Shown here: in pieces, positions 18,587 to 29,263 of the stretch | Layout: each line of letters begins with the position of its first letter | Position numbering within the stretch: position 1 is the stretch's first letter | Assembly: GCF_039693965.1 (NCBI RefSeq) | Contig: NZ_CP155576.1 | Location: 248,001-312,000, forward strand | Source: Moraxella sp. K1664 | Lineage (GTDB): Bacteria; Pseudomonadota; Gammaproteobacteria; Pseudomonadales; Moraxellaceae | Length of the DNA: 64,000 nt | Direction: 5' to 3' | The notes under the pieces: generated by a model | The model's database searches: none | Told to the model about the DNA's origin: nothing | What the model saw: only the letters and a program-made list of their open reading frames with translations | Translations under genes and position numbers: made by a program

Positions 18587-20050
18587 ATGCTAAAATCAAT
18601 CATTAAATACACCGCCTTATTTTTCGCCTTTATCTTTGCGGTTGTGCTGTGCTTTTATCTATATCTTATAAGCGGGTCTACCAAACAAGGCGACATCACT
18701 TGGCATTCTTGCTATCGCCCTGCTTATCTATCGTGGTTTGTATTGCCACCATCGCCACGCTTACAATGTGCGACCGTCGATGTGCCTGTGGATTATACCA
18801 AGCCCAATGGCAAAACCTTTGCCATACCGCTCACACGTTTGCCTGCTAAGGGCAATCCCATTGGCGAGCTGTTGCTCTTAAACGGCGGGCCGGGCGGTCA
18901 TAGCCTTGACATGAGTATGACGTTGTTTGATGAGTATGGGCAGACAGTTAAGGATAATTTTAACGTATTGGGCTACGCTCCCCGTGGGGTTGCCCCGTCT
19001 ACCCCTGCCATAGACTGCGGTGGCGTGGACGAGACGGACGAGCAGGGCAACACCAACGCCAAAGCCTATATGGACGCTTGCATACAGCACACAGGGGCGG
19101 ACATTTTGCCCTTTATCAGCTCAAAAGAAGTCGTCAAAGACCTAGACAGCATTCGCACCCAGCTGGGCGTGGACGTGTGGAGCATGGTGGGCTATTCGTA
19201 CGGCACAAAACTTGTCGCCAAATATGCCGAGTATTACCCCACACGCTTGCGAGCAGGCGTGGCGGACGGGGTGGTGGATACGAGCGAGACCTTGTTTACC
19301 ATTTTAAAAAATCAGTACAAAGGCTCCCAAATCGCCTTTGATGCCTTTATCAAAACCTGCCAAGACCACTGTATTTTTGACAAGTCCCAAGACCCAAGCA
19401 CCGCTTTTATCAACAAATTAGCCGAGATTTCTGCCAAAAACCTAACCGACAAAAATGGCGATAAAATAGACAGCCAAAGTATCCTAGCCATTATCAACGA
19501 AAACATCAACGACAGCACCTACTGGGCGGACATGATGACGATGCTTGGCGAGCTTGACAGGGGCGAGACGGGCGAGTTTAACACTCAGTTACTCATCTCC
19601 GAGTTTGGCGAAAAAGGGTTTAGTAAAGATGCTCTATCCCTTATCAACTGTGCCGACTCCGCCCCCAAACTTAGCCGAGACGAGTACATCAAACAAGCCA
19701 AAATCATCGATGAACAGGCTCGTTATGATGATATTAAAAAGCGTTCTGATGATGATTATCTGGACGCTTGCTACTATTGGCAATGGCAAGCGACCGATGA
19801 TTTGGATGAAAACCTTATCACAAACGACACGCCAAACCTGCTTTTTGTCGCCCAAAAATATGACCTTGCCACACCACTTGCCAATGCGGTCAATATGGCA
19901 AAACGCTTTGATGATACGCTCATCTACACGCCAAATCACGGTCATACTGTGAGCCTATCGGGCATGAATGCGTGCGTGGACGGCTATGTGGTAAAGTACC
20001 TGCTTGATCCAAAAATGACGTTTGATAAAAAAGTGATACTGTGTGAGTAG
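18587..20050 (+). CDS. Alpha/beta hydrolase with TAP-like C-terminal domain, membrane anchored
   Basis: The 487-residue protein begins with an uncleaved hydrophobic anchor (about residues 8-28), then an alpha/beta hydrolase fold. Visible elements are the oxyanion motif LLLNGGPGGHSL, the nucleophile elbow MVGYSYGTKL and a C-terminal TAP-like segment ending in the catalytic histidine, TPNHGHTVSLSG. Several paired cysteines suggest a periplasmic location. It resembles exported tripeptidyl/prolyl peptidase-like hydrolases; the substrate is unknown. Start 18587 is chosen over 18554 because AGGTG precedes it at a usable distance. Confidence 0.8.
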   Translation: MLKSIIKYTALFFAFIFAVVLCFYLYLISGSTKQGDITWHSCYRPAYLSWFVLPPSPRLQCATVDVPVDYTKPNGKTFAIPLTRLPAKGNPIGELLLLNGGPGGHSLDMSMTLFDEYGQTVKDNFNVLGYAPRGVAPSTPAIDCGGVDETDEQGNTNAKAYMDACIQHTGADILPFISSKEVVKDLDSIRTQLGVDVWSMVGYSYGTKLVAKYAEYYPTRLRAGVADGVVDTSETLFTILKNQYKGSQIAFDAFIKTCQDHCIFDKSQDPSTAFINKLAEISAKNLTDKNGDKIDSQSILAIINENINDSTYWADMMTMLGELDRGETGEFNTQLLISEFGEKGFSKDALSLINCADSAPKLSRDEYIKQAKIIDEQARYDDIKKRSDDDYLDACYYWQWQATDDLDENLITNDTPNLLFVAQKYDLATPLANAVNMAKRFDDTLIYTPNHGHTVSLSGMNACVDGYVVKYLLDPKMTFDKKVILCE

Positions 20051-20095
20051 GGGTTTATGGATTTTAAAATTGCGACAAATCTATGATATGTGGAC

Positions 20096-20118
20096 GTAGG
20101 GACGTGCTGAACACGTCC
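20096..20118. repeat. Short palindrome GACGTG-CTGAA-CACGTC
   Basis: It lies between the hydrolase and groES. It is related to the palindrome at 20588-20610 and to the opening bases of the 203-bp repeat. Confidence 0.65.
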
Positions 20119-20198
20119 TTTAATAACACCAATTCTACAAAACCTGTGGCAAATATCAAGTTCATTGATTGTATCTTGGATAATTTTTCAAAATTTAT

Positions 20199-20227
20199 CT
20201 TGAAAAATTTGCCCCCTAACACCATTT
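20199..20227 (+). promoter_or_regulatory. Predicted heat-shock (sigma-32) promoter of groESL
   Basis: CTTGAAA (20199-20205), a 14-nt spacer and CACCATTT (20220-20227) closely match the RpoH consensus CTTGAAA / CCCCATnT. The groES start lies 53 bp downstream. No CIRCE-type inverted repeat was seen. Confidence 0.75.
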
Positions 20228-20280
20228 TTACAAACAATCTGGTTTTGCCAGTATCCCTAACAAGTTAATGGAGAAATTTT

Positions 20281-20565
20281 ATGCCAATCCGTCCTTTACA
20301 TGACCGCATTGTCGTTCGCCGTACCGAAGAAGAGCAAAAAACCGCAGGCGGTATCCTACTCCCTGGTTCTGCCCAAGAAAAGCCCCAACAAGGCGAAGTG
20401 ATTGCCGTGGGCAACGGTCAGCTTACTGATAATGGCGTTCGTCCCTTAGATGTTAAAGTGGGCGATAAAGTGCTATTTGGTCAATATGCAGGTCAAACCG
20501 TCAAAGTAGACGGCGAAGAGTTGCTCATCATGAAAGAATCTGATGTGTTGGGTGTGCTTGAATAA
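20281..20565 (+). CDS. groES: Co-chaperonin GroES
   Basis: GroES caps the GroEL cavity during protein folding. The 94 residues contain the N-terminal [14 protein letters not shown], the mobile loop [20 protein letters not shown] and the C-terminal [14 protein letters not shown]. An AATGGAGAAATTTT ribosome site precedes the ATG. It shares a transcript with groEL, 116 bp downstream, and probably the sigma-32 promoter at 20199. Confidence 0.98.
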   Translation: MPIRPLHDRIVVRRTEEEQKTAGGILLPGSAQEKPQQGEVIAVGNGQLTDNGVRPLDVKVGDKVLFGQYAGQTVKVDGEELLIMKESDVLGVLE

Positions 20566-20587
20566 TCCAACTATTTGCAATGATTAT

Positions 20588-20610
20588 GTAGGGGCGTGTT
20601 GAACACGCCC
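20588..20610. repeat. Short palindrome GGGCGTG-TTGAA-CACGCCC
   Basis: It lies in the groES-groEL spacer, where a hairpin could influence the relative expression of the two genes. Confidence 0.65.
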
Positions 20611-20669
20611 GTGTAAAAAAACACGTCCTATATTCAAAAACCCATTACCATTTTAATTTAAAAATCTAA

Positions 20670-22319
<1,650 letters not shown>

Positions 22320-22351
22320 TCGCCTAGCCATTATCAGCTACTTAGCTATCC

Positions 22352-22382
22352 AAAAAATCCTGTCGTTATGGCAGGATTTTTT
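22352..22382 (+). terminator. Rho-independent terminator of groESL
   Basis: AAAAATCCTG and CAGGATTTTT arms surround TCGTTATGG, ending in a T run about 60 bp past groEL. Confidence 0.9.
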
Positions 22383-22417
22383 ATGGACAAATCTTTGATA
22401 AATGTCAAAACCTACAC

Positions 22418-22648
22418 TTATCCACAGGGCGTTTTATTCTTGATGTCCTGTGAAACATTTTGTGATAACTGTCTAATCTGACAAAATTTAAGCAAATTTA
22501 TACTTATAACTTATTGATTTTAAATGTATTATTTTTTATAAAATTATGTATAAATTTCAACCAATCAACCATAACCACCCATCATTACAGTGTTTTTACA
22601 CAAAATTACAAAGTTATCCACAGGATTATCCACAGCTTTTGGGGATAA
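22418..22648. promoter_or_regulatory. DnaA-box cluster with AT-rich tract
   Basis: Three perfect TTATCCACA boxes lie at 22418-22426, 22614-22622 and 22626-22634, all on the plus strand. A one-mismatch box in reverse (TGGGGATAA) is at 22640-22648. Between the first and second lies a strongly AT-rich stretch (about 22495-22560). The region fills the gap between the convergent groEL and nnr genes and has no credible gene. It could be a DnaA-titrating or regulatory site; origin function is not supported by gene orientation. Confidence 0.6.
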
Positions 22649-22772
22649 ATTTTTGGCAGATTTAGTCATAAAAAATGACAAGCAAAAACAATCACTTGTC
22701 AATTTTTTGATGGTATTTGCTTTATCCTGTCTGTGAAACCTTGACTTTTTGTCTATTTTGCCCTGTCTGATT

Positions 22773-24218
22773 TCAAACCATCTCGCCTGCCACGTCCGCC
22801 ATGTCACACGCATGAATGCCAAACATCGCCCCATCAGCGAGCCTATCACCCATCAGAGCGTGCCACACCACCACGTCATGCACATTCATGTCTGCTCCAA
22901 CAAGCATACCTGCCAGCACATCCCCCATGCCTGCGGTTGCCATAAAGGCATTACCGAATGGGCAAACTTGCACCCTTGTGCCGTCAAAACTTAGCGTATT
23001 TGCCCCTTTGATAACCCATTGTCCGCCATACCGCTCATGCAGGCGATATAGCGTGCCTAGCTTGTCATTATCCACGTCCGCCACACTCACGCCAAGCAGA
23101 CGTGCCGACTCTGCCGAATGGGGCGTGCAGATGACATGATTGGGCAGTTTGCACGGATTTTTTGCCAAAAAGTACAACGCATCAGCGTCCAGCACCATCC
23201 TATCAAAGGCATGATGAACCACCCTATCCATAACTTTATCAAAAATCATCTCTGCCCACGCATCACGCCCAAGCCCCATACCAAACGCCACACGGTCAAA
23301 CCCTGCCAAGCTCTCCACGCTCATCTCATCAATGTCCGCCACCATGACATTAGGCGAGCGGGTCAGCATGGCACTGTGGTGCGTGGCATGACAGATTGCC
23401 GTAACTCGCCCTGCCCCCATGCTCATCGCCATCTGGCTTGCCATGATGACCGCCCCACCCATACGCCGATGACCACCCACGACCGCCACCGTACCAAAGT
23501 CGCCTTTGTGGGCGGTGCTTTGGCGTGTGGGCGGTTTTGGTTTATCCGACAGATACGCCACCGCCAACAGCTCATCATCAGGCGGTATCAAAGGCAGATT
23601 AACAACTTGCCCCACAAAGTCCTTTGCCACCCCAACAAACAATCCCATTTTTAGCCCCATGATACACAAGGTCATGTTCACGTCCGCACACACAGGCAAA
23701 GGAATACCCCTATCAGGGTGCAGACCGCTTGGCACGTCAAGGGCGATTTTGGTGCCTGTTTGGGCGTTAAAGGCGTGAATGATGTCTTGATGTGCTTTGT
23801 CAAGCTCTCTGTCTAGCCCATTACCAAACAACGCATCCAGATGAATCACTTTTTCAAATTTTCGAATGACACCACCCACATCATCATGCATTGGCACGCC
23901 TATACATAGCGACCTAGCACGGACAGCGTCCACGCTTTTTGGTGGATTTGGAGCGATGATTTGTACATTAAAATGCTCATTATCCAGTCTATCTGCCAGA
24001 TATTTTGCCGTCAGGTAGCCATCTCCGCCATTGTTGCCCACACCACACCATGCGATGATGTCGGCTTGGGAGATGTTGTTTTTATTGATAAAATCAATGA
24101 CTTGCAAACACAGTGCAAGACTTGCTTGTTTCATCAGACCAAACGAGCTGTTACCATCTGCAAACCAGCGATTCTCCCAGTCTTTGACAGCTTTGGCGGT
24201 GTAAATAGACGTGGTCAT
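22773..24218 (-). CDS. nnr: Bifunctional NAD(P)H-hydrate epimerase / ADP-dependent dehydratase
   Basis: This enzyme repairs hydrated NADH and NADPH. The N-terminal YjeF_N epimerase (about 1-210) shows WCGVGNNGGDGYLTAKYL; the C-terminal ribokinase-like dehydratase (about 225-481) shows VVGGHRRMGGAVIMAS, HSAESARLLGV and the ATP-site ATAGMGDVLAGML. Length and domain order match the fused bacterial form (about 480-515 residues). It is convergent with groEL and 9 bp past the small membrane gene upstream. Confidence 0.93.
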   Translation of the reverse strand: MTTSIYTAKAVKDWENRWFADGNSSFGLMKQASLALCLQVIDFINKNNISQADIIAWCGVGNNGGDGYLTAKYLADRLDNEHFNVQIIAPNPPKSVDAVRARSLCIGVPMHDDVGGVIRKFEKVIHLDALFGNGLDRELDKAHQDIIHAFNAQTGTKIALDVPSGLHPDRGIPLPVCADVNMTLCIMGLKMGLFVGVAKDFVGQVVNLPLIPPDDELLAVAYLSDKPKPPTRQSTAHKGDFGTVAVVGGHRRMGGAVIMASQMAMSMGAGRVTAICHATHHSAMLTRSPNVMVADIDEMSVESLAGFDRVAFGMGLGRDAWAEMIFDKVMDRVVHHAFDRMVLDADALYFLAKNPCKLPNHVICTPHSAESARLLGVSVADVDNDKLGTLYRLHERYGGQWVIKGANTLSFDGTRVQVCPFGNAFMATAGMGDVLAGMLVGADMNVHDVVVWHALMGDRLADGAMFGIHACDMADVAGEMV

Positions 24219-24227
24219 CAGCTCTTC

Positions 24228-24632
24228 CTATATTTGTAGTGACACCAATCGGCGAAAATCCTGCTCTGACACCATACGATGATGAATGGTTACTCGGTGC
24301 GTTATCTCAAACGGCACGACAACACGAAACGTCATCGTCACCCTTCGCCCCATCGCCGCCACATCCGACAGATACGCCTGCCATACCTGCCTATCCACCC
24401 CATCATACATGCCCAGATACCACACATCATCAGGAGCATGGGCGGACAGCTCATGTATCGGGATGGCACGCATTTTATCCATCCATAGGCACACTGCCCA
24501 CACCACGCCCACCATGGCATACTGCCACCACGGCACATCCATTACCGCCATCAGTAATAGCGTGATGATAAGCACGCCAGCCTTGATGGGCAAGTCATGA
24601 GCGACCTGTGTGATGGCGGTATCAATAAACAT
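24228..24632 (-). CDS. YgfX/CptA-like small membrane protein
   Basis: This 134-residue protein has two adjacent membrane helices (about residues 18-50, containing LLLMAVMDVPWWQYAMVGVV) followed by a beta-rich cytoplasmic part ending SEQDFRRLVSLQI. Sequence alone is a weak clue, but architecture, size and position directly after sdhE (its ATG overlaps the sdhE stop) match the YgfX (CptA) protein that follows YgfY (SdhE/CptB) in many gammaproteobacteria. The name is inferred mainly from context. Confidence 0.6.
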   Translation of the reverse strand: MFIDTAITQVAHDLPIKAGVLIITLLLMAVMDVPWWQYAMVGVVWAVCLWMDKMRAIPIHELSAHAPDDVWYLGMYDGVDRQVWQAYLSDVAAMGRRVTMTFRVVVPFEITHRVTIHHRMVSEQDFRRLVSLQI

Positions 24633-24907
24633 CAGAGCGACTGGGTGTGTCTAAGTGCTTTTATCTTATCGATGAGCGAGCCTATCTCAACATCATCAGG
24701 GCTTGCCTGCCCCAAAAAAAACAACAACAAATCAGGGTCTTCATGTTCTAAGAGTCGCTCAAAAGCAAGCTGTTCTTGCTCATCGGCGGTGAGATAGTGG
24801 CTTTTGACATAAGGGTCAATATAAAAATCAAGCTCCTTTAAGCCACGGCGAGCTTGATAGATAATACGGCGTTGGTGCAAGGTCGGTTCTAAATCGGGTG
24901 TGGTCAT
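24632..24907 (-). CDS. sdhE: FAD assembly factor SdhE
   Basis: SdhE helps attach FAD to succinate dehydrogenase and fumarate reductase flavoproteins. The 91-residue protein has the hallmark ARRGLKELDFYIDPYV (RGxxE motif) and FERLLEHEDPDLLLFFLG. Its stop overlaps the start of the YgfX-like gene, so the two are translationally coupled. Confidence 0.9.
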   Translation of the reverse strand: MTTPDLEPTLHQRRIIYQARRGLKELDFYIDPYVKSHYLTADEQEQLAFERLLEHEDPDLLLFFLGQASPDDVEIGSLIDKIKALRHTQSL

Positions 24908-25012
24908 GAGTTGCCTTTTGGTGTCTTTAAATCAAAATCATCACAAATCAGCAAGATTTGCAAATGTGGTTATTTTTGCATAAAATAGGTAAATTTTCAA
25001 TGAAAAACGCTC

Positions 25013-25825
25013 ATGAACACCACGCCTGCCACCACGCCCACCACCCCCAAAATCGTCTTTTTTGACATCGATGACACGCTCTACATCAAATACGAAAATC
25101 GCATTTTAGACAGCACCAAAACCGCCCTGCACGCCCTAAAAGAGCGTGGTATCATGGTCGCCATCGCCACAGGGCGTGGTCTGTGCGTGTTCCCGCCTTG
25201 TATTAATGAGCTTATCGACGAGATTGGCATTGACATTTTTGTGACGATTAACGGGCAGTATAACGAGTATCAGGGTAAATGCCTGACCCATTTTCCCTTG
25301 ACGCACGCTCAACTGACCCACACCACCACCTACCTACATAGCGAGCGTATCGCCCATGGCTACATGACCCGTGATGAGATTGTCACGGTCAGCCCCGATG
25401 AATACATGGTGCAAGCCCTGACATCGCTACACATCCCCTATCGTGTGACAGAGTCGTTTGACATGAGCACACCCGTCTATCAAATGCTGGCATTTTATGA
25501 AAATAACCACACCGCCCAGCTCTCATCTGTCCTAAGGGGCGACCTAAAAACCGTACGCTGGCACGTCTTTGGCGTGGACATCCTAGACGTCCACGGCTCA
25601 AAGGCTCGGGGTATTCGCTCGGTGCTAGACGCACTGGGTCTGTCCATGGCGGACGCTGTCGCCTTTGGTGATGGGCTAAATGACATCGAAATGCTCTCAT
25701 CAGTCGGCTTTGGCGTGGCAATGGGTAACGCTCACCCCGGCCTAAAAGCTGTGGCGGATTATGTCTGTCCACGCCATGATGACGATGGGATACTTAGGGG
25801 GCTTATGGCTTTGGGGATGATTTAG
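25013..25825 (+). CDS. Cof-type HAD-IIB family phosphatase
   Basis: This 270-residue cytoplasmic sugar-phosphate-type phosphatase shows all HAD motifs: motif I FFDIDDTLY near residue 17 (nucleophile Asp), motif II AIATGRG, motif III lysine in DVHGSKARGI and motif IV AFGDGLNDIEMLSSVGFGVAMGNA. The C2B cap lies between motifs II and III. The physiological substrate cannot be told from sequence. It is a lone gene divergent from sdhE. Confidence 0.92.
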   Translation: MNTTPATTPTTPKIVFFDIDDTLYIKYENRILDSTKTALHALKERGIMVAIATGRGLCVFPPCINELIDEIGIDIFVTINGQYNEYQGKCLTHFPLTHAQLTHTTTYLHSERIAHGYMTRDEIVTVSPDEYMVQALTSLHIPYRVTESFDMSTPVYQMLAFYENNHTAQLSSVLRGDLKTVRWHVFGVDILDVHGSKARGIRSVLDALGLSMADAVAFGDGLNDIEMLSSVGFGVAMGNAHPGLKAVADYVCPRHDDDGILRGLMALGMI

Positions 25826-25951
25826 GGCACATCTAATGCATTGGTAGATTTTATCATTGGTAGGGTTTTTAAGCTTGGCAAGCATTGATGATTTTATAAA
25901 TTTTTTAAAGCATCTCCATTCTCAACTTTTATATAAGTGATTGGTTTATCA

Positions 25952-25976
25952 AGGGCGAATATGATTCATCCCTACA
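25952..25976. repeat. Degenerate GGGCGAAT-family palindrome
   Basis: GGGCGAATATGATTCATCCC followed by TAC lies in the 266-bp gap after the HAD gene; nothing else was recognised in that gap. Confidence 0.6.
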
Positions 25977-26091
25977 ACTCAAAAACCCAAAAAATAATTA
26001 TGGAACAATCAATAAGTTACCATTTTAAGTTAAAAATGAAGTAAGCATTGTTTTATTTTATTTTAAAAAATCTCCATAAAGGCAAATTAAG

Positions 26092-26431
26092 CTAATTCAC
26101 CACCACCGCACTCGCCCCGATTTTATCGGCAATGGGTTTTAGTTTGCCCACTTTATCCGTGGTAAAAATCGGCAAGCCACCCATAACATAATCCGCTTTT
26201 GGTTTATCCATAATCACAATCGCCTTTTGAATGCCGTCTAGGCTTACGATGATACGAGATTGCGAACCATGTTTTATCATTAGGTCATGACTGGGTAGTA
26301 GCCTACCAAGTTCACGTTTAAAATCATCAATACTGGCAGTCTTTTTGGCAAAATAGGGCTTAGCTAAGGCGATGATAAATAGCCCGATAAAGAGTGCAAT
26401 AAGTCCAATAAAAAGCTGTGTTTGCGTTCAT
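26092..26431 (-). pseudogene. Small membrane-anchored protein gene, frameshifted near its start
   Basis: An ATG at 26431, 7 bp after the upstream TPM gene and preceded by AAGGTAGG, opens a frame that stops after 23 codons. Dropping one base within the first few codons (for example the C of AACG) gives MKQTQLFIGLIALFIG, one membrane helix and then an open frame to 26092 (FKRELGRLLPSHD, VSLDGIQKAIVIMDKPKADY). The 340-nt span is one base over a codon multiple. A shorter protein could start at ATG 26280. The family is not recognised; it is the last gene of the lemA-TPM operon. Confidence 0.55.
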
Positions 26432-26437
26432 TTTTAC

Positions 26438-26971
26438 CTACCTTAGATACACCACATTATCAGGCAATTCATTGCCACTTAAATCATCACAGGGGAAATA
26501 TTGATTCAAAAGTCGCCCAATCTCATCAATAAGCCACCCCAAGCCGTCCGCCATGTCGCCTTTTTTAAAATAAGTGAGCGTATTTTGGCATAGATTTTGC
26601 CAGTCATCGCAGGCATACGTATCAATGCCACGGTCAGCAATGATTTCAAGGTCATGCTCGCACAGATTGACATAAATCAGCACGCCCGTATTGTGAGCGG
26701 TGTCCCATACGCCATATTCGCCAAAGAGCTGTAAGGCACGCCCACGACAGTCATTATCATAAGCGATACCAATCGGCAGATGATTTTCAATGATAAGGCG
26801 TATCTCGCCACGATGACCTTTTTCGGCTCGGGCGATACGCTCGGCAAGGGCAATTTTGAGTTCGGCAGTGAGCCAGCGATTGTGCAAAAATGGCACAAAA
26901 ATGAGCTGGCGAAACAGGCGTGCTGAGCTTTTTTGGGGAATGTGTCTCATATTTTTATCCTTCTTTTTCAA
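26438..26971 (-). CDS. TPM-domain protein (no signal peptide)
   Basis: The 177-residue protein carries one TPM fold (about residues 25-150), seen in LTAELKIALAERIARAEKGH, TGVLIYVNLCEHDLEIIADRGI and LTYFKKGDMADGLGWLIDEIG. It lacks an obvious export signal, unlike its neighbour. TPM proteins sit beside LemA in many genomes; some have phosphatase-like activity, but a role here is not established. It starts 4 bp after the larger TPM gene. A later ATG (MRHIPQKSS, residue 8) is also plausible. Confidence 0.85.
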   Translation of the reverse strand: MKKKDKNMRHIPQKSSARLFRQLIFVPFLHNRWLTAELKIALAERIARAEKGHRGEIRLIIENHLPIGIAYDNDCRGRALQLFGEYGVWDTAHNTGVLIYVNLCEHDLEIIADRGIDTYACDDWQNLCQNTLTYFKKGDMADGLGWLIDEIGRLLNQYFPCDDLSGNELPDNVVYLR

Positions 26972-26975
26972 TCAT

Positions 26976-28082
26976 TTACCAAGAGCCACCTGCTCCGCCA
27001 CCGCCAAATCCGCCACCACCCCCACCGAAGCCACCAGAGCCAAACCCACCGCCCCCAAAGCCCCCGCCAGAGCCACCAAATCCGCCACCGCCGACATAAG
27101 TGCCACCGCCACGCCGTCCGCCATTTGAAAACACGCCAAGAATGAGCAATATCCAAAGCAAAATGCCTGCTCCAATGGCGGTCAGTAGCCCCACGCCAAA
27201 CAAAGTCGCCAGTAGCACAAAACCGCCTGTGGACACGCTTGCCCCCAAAAACCGCCCCAAAGCACCGCTTAACACCGTACCAAAAAACATGGCAAAAATA
27301 AAAAACGGCACCACGCTAATCTCTTCATCGGCACTTATCTGCTGTGCGTCCGCTCGGGCAAGGGTCTCGGGGTCGGCTCGTAGCCGTTCGTCAATGCGTG
27401 CAATCCCTGCCGATATGCCTTGGGCGTATGCCCCTGTCTTAAAACTGGGTGTGATGTCTTCACGGATAATGCGGTTCAAACTGGCATCGGGCAACACGCC
27501 TTCCACGCCATAGCCCGTAACGATGTGCAATTTGCGGTCGTTAATCGCCACCGCCATTAAAATGCCTTCATCGGTGTCTTTTTGCCCAAGTTGCCAACGG
27601 TTCGCCACATTGATAGCATAATCAAAAATATCCATGCCGTCTGTGGTCGGCACGATGACCACCGCCATTTGAGCCAAGCCATCATCATAAATTCGTCTTA
27701 GCTGAGTCTCCAAATGAGCCTTTTCGCTGGCGGTCAAAATATGGGCTTCATCAACAACGGGATTGTTTAAAATCAGCTTGTCATGAGCAACCGCAGGGGC
27801 GGTGGATTGGCGTGGTGTGGCTGTCGTTTGGCTGTTTGCTTGGGCTTGATTTTGGGATTGTTGGGCTTGATTTTTGGCTTTATTTAATTCATTTAAAACA
27901 ATCAAATTCTCCACCGCTTGCCCTTCGCTCTGAGCATCAGCGGTTGCTATGGCGGTGTTTTGGGCGTTGGGAGCGGTAGCGGTTGCCGTGTTGTTGGCAA
28001 AAGCAGGTACACCGACCCCAAGCACCACACTCATGCCAAGCGTGGCAAATAATGAACGATAACGGGTTGTGATTGGGGTCAT
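26976..28082 (-). CDS. Exported TPM-domain protein with glycine-rich tail (YgcG-like)
   Basis: The order in this 368-residue protein is: signal peptide (to about AFANN), a low-complexity Ala/Gln linker, a TPM domain (about 115-240; NNPVVDEAHILTASEKAHLE, DTDEGILMAVAINDRKLHIV, GYGVEGVLPDASL), two membrane helices (about 255-315) and a Gly-rich C-terminus of repeated GGGFGG units. This is the YgcG/BA42 type, thought to work at the inner membrane with LemA. lemA lies upstream on the same strand, but an IS110-type element now separates them. Confidence 0.88.
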   Translation of the reverse strand: MTPITTRYRSLFATLGMSVVLGVGVPAFANNTATATAPNAQNTAIATADAQSEGQAVENLIVLNELNKAKNQAQQSQNQAQANSQTTATPRQSTAPAVAHDKLILNNPVVDEAHILTASEKAHLETQLRRIYDDGLAQMAVVIVPTTDGMDIFDYAINVANRWQLGQKDTDEGILMAVAINDRKLHIVTGYGVEGVLPDASLNRIIREDITPSFKTGAYAQGISAGIARIDERLRADPETLARADAQQISADEEISVVPFFIFAMFFGTVLSGALGRFLGASVSTGGFVLLATLFGVGLLTAIGAGILLWILLILGVFSNGGRRGGGTYVGGGGFGGSGGGFGGGGFGSGGFGGGGGGFGGGGAGGSW

Positions 28083-28279
28083 GGGTTGCCTTTTTATGAT
28101 AATCTTAATCTTAATGAATGTTTAGCTCTGGTTTGCAAAGTATGCTAAACAGAAAACCGTTCGTGGTGAGCTTGTCGAACCATAACGGTTTTCCGCCACC
28201 CGCAGGCATAGCTCAGATACCATGATACCCCACCTAAGTCAATGGTTTTTTAAGTATCTGGTATCTAGTATCTTACAAA

Positions 28280-29263
28280 CTAACTTAAAGATACTTGTTG
28301 CTCAAAGGATGTTTGGGTTTTGATAACACCAAAACAGATATGTACCAATTTACGCATACAAGCACATAAGGCTTGCATTTTGGTTTTACCGTTTTGTTGT
28401 AATCGTTCATAAAATGCCTTAATGGTGCTATTATAACGAATGGCACTCATTGCAGACATATACAGCTTAGCACGCAAAGAGACTTGCCCTTGTTTGGACA
28501 GTTTGGTTGCTCCCTTAAAGACACCTGACTGTCTTTGTTTGGGTATTAAGCCTAAAAACGAAGCCATCTGTGAGGCTTTTTTAAATTGTTTGGTATGTAT
28601 TAAGCATACCACTTCTTTGGCAATAACAGAACCAATACCGTCAATGGTTTCAAGTAAGGTTTTGTCTTGCTTTAAACTTGGGTGTTTGTCAACAAAGTCA
28701 TCAATGTCTTTGGTGAGTTTGGCAATTTCCTCTTGAAGGACACTGATGACTGTTTGCATGGATGCTTTAACCAAATCGGGCAGATTGGGTGATAAGAGCA
28801 ACTCTTGTCGGTTTTGCTCTCGTTGCAAATCTTCTTTGAGTGCTTCTAAGCGAGCCAATAGAGCTTTTAGCTGTTTGGCTTCAATGCTAGGTGCTACCCA
28901 AACCTCAGGCTTGTGGCTATAACCATACCTTGATAAAATAATGCTGTCTTTTTTATCAGTTTTATGGATTACCCCCAAACTGTCTGCAAATTTGCGGACA
29001 TAGTTAGGATTGACAATGCTTTGCTTGATATTATTATCATCAAGAAACTCACTTAGGTGTTCATGATAAACCCCTGTTGCTTCTAGGATGATGTGTAGCT
29101 CATCAAGATGATTGCTGACATTGGTTTTTAACCAAGCAAGCAGTAAATCAAAGCCTGCTTTGTTGTTGTTAAAAACCTTGGTTTTTACTTTATTTGTGCT
29201 TGGGTTTATAAATGCAACATCAAACTTTGCTTTGCTGATGTCTATGCCAATATAGTGTATCAT
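28280..29263 (-). CDS. IS110-family DEDD recombinase (transposase)
   Basis: The 327-residue recombinase cuts and rejoins at a CT core, guided by the element's RNA. The N-terminal RuvC-like DEDD domain shows IGIDISKAKFDVAF (D), HIILEATGVYHEHL (E) and KTDKKDSIILSRYG (DxxD). The C-terminal Tnp domain has LLETIDGIGSVIAKEV (helix-hairpin-helix) and FKGATKLSKQGQVSLRAKLY with the conserved serine region. Start MIHYIGIDIS at 29263 aligns with the family; the upstream start at 29308 would overlap the RNA. Confidence 0.93.
   Translation of the reverse strand: MIHYIGIDISKAKFDVAFINPSTNKVKTKVFNNNKAGFDLLLAWLKTNVSNHLDELHIILEATGVYHEHLSEFLDDNNIKQSIVNPNYVRKFADSLGVIHKTDKKDSIILSRYGYSHKPEVWVAPSIEAKQLKALLARLEALKEDLQREQNRQELLLSPNLPDLVKASMQTVISVLQEEIAKLTKDIDDFVDKHPSLKQDKTLLETIDGIGSVIAKEVVCLIHTKQFKKASQMASFLGLIPKQRQSGVFKGATKLSKQGQVSLRAKLYMSAMSAIRYNSTIKAFYERLQQNGKTKMQALCACMRKLVHICFGVIKTQTSFEQQVSLS

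Noticed and set aside
22320-22772. Chromosomal replication origin
   Set aside because: DnaA boxes and an AT-rich tract are present, but flanking genes point towards the site, no strand switch in gene orientation or obvious skew change occurs here, and dnaA, dnaN, rpmH or gidA are not nearby. It is reported only as a DnaA-box cluster.
27100-27513. Frames antisense to or shifted within the glycine-rich TPM tail
   Set aside because: They arise from GGN repeats read on the other strand or in other frames.
29256-29262. TGTATCA as the right donor guide of the bridge RNA
   Set aside because: It matches the left element end over 7 bases but lies on the transposase start codon and does not cover the CT core; ACAAG at 29275-29279 fits better.
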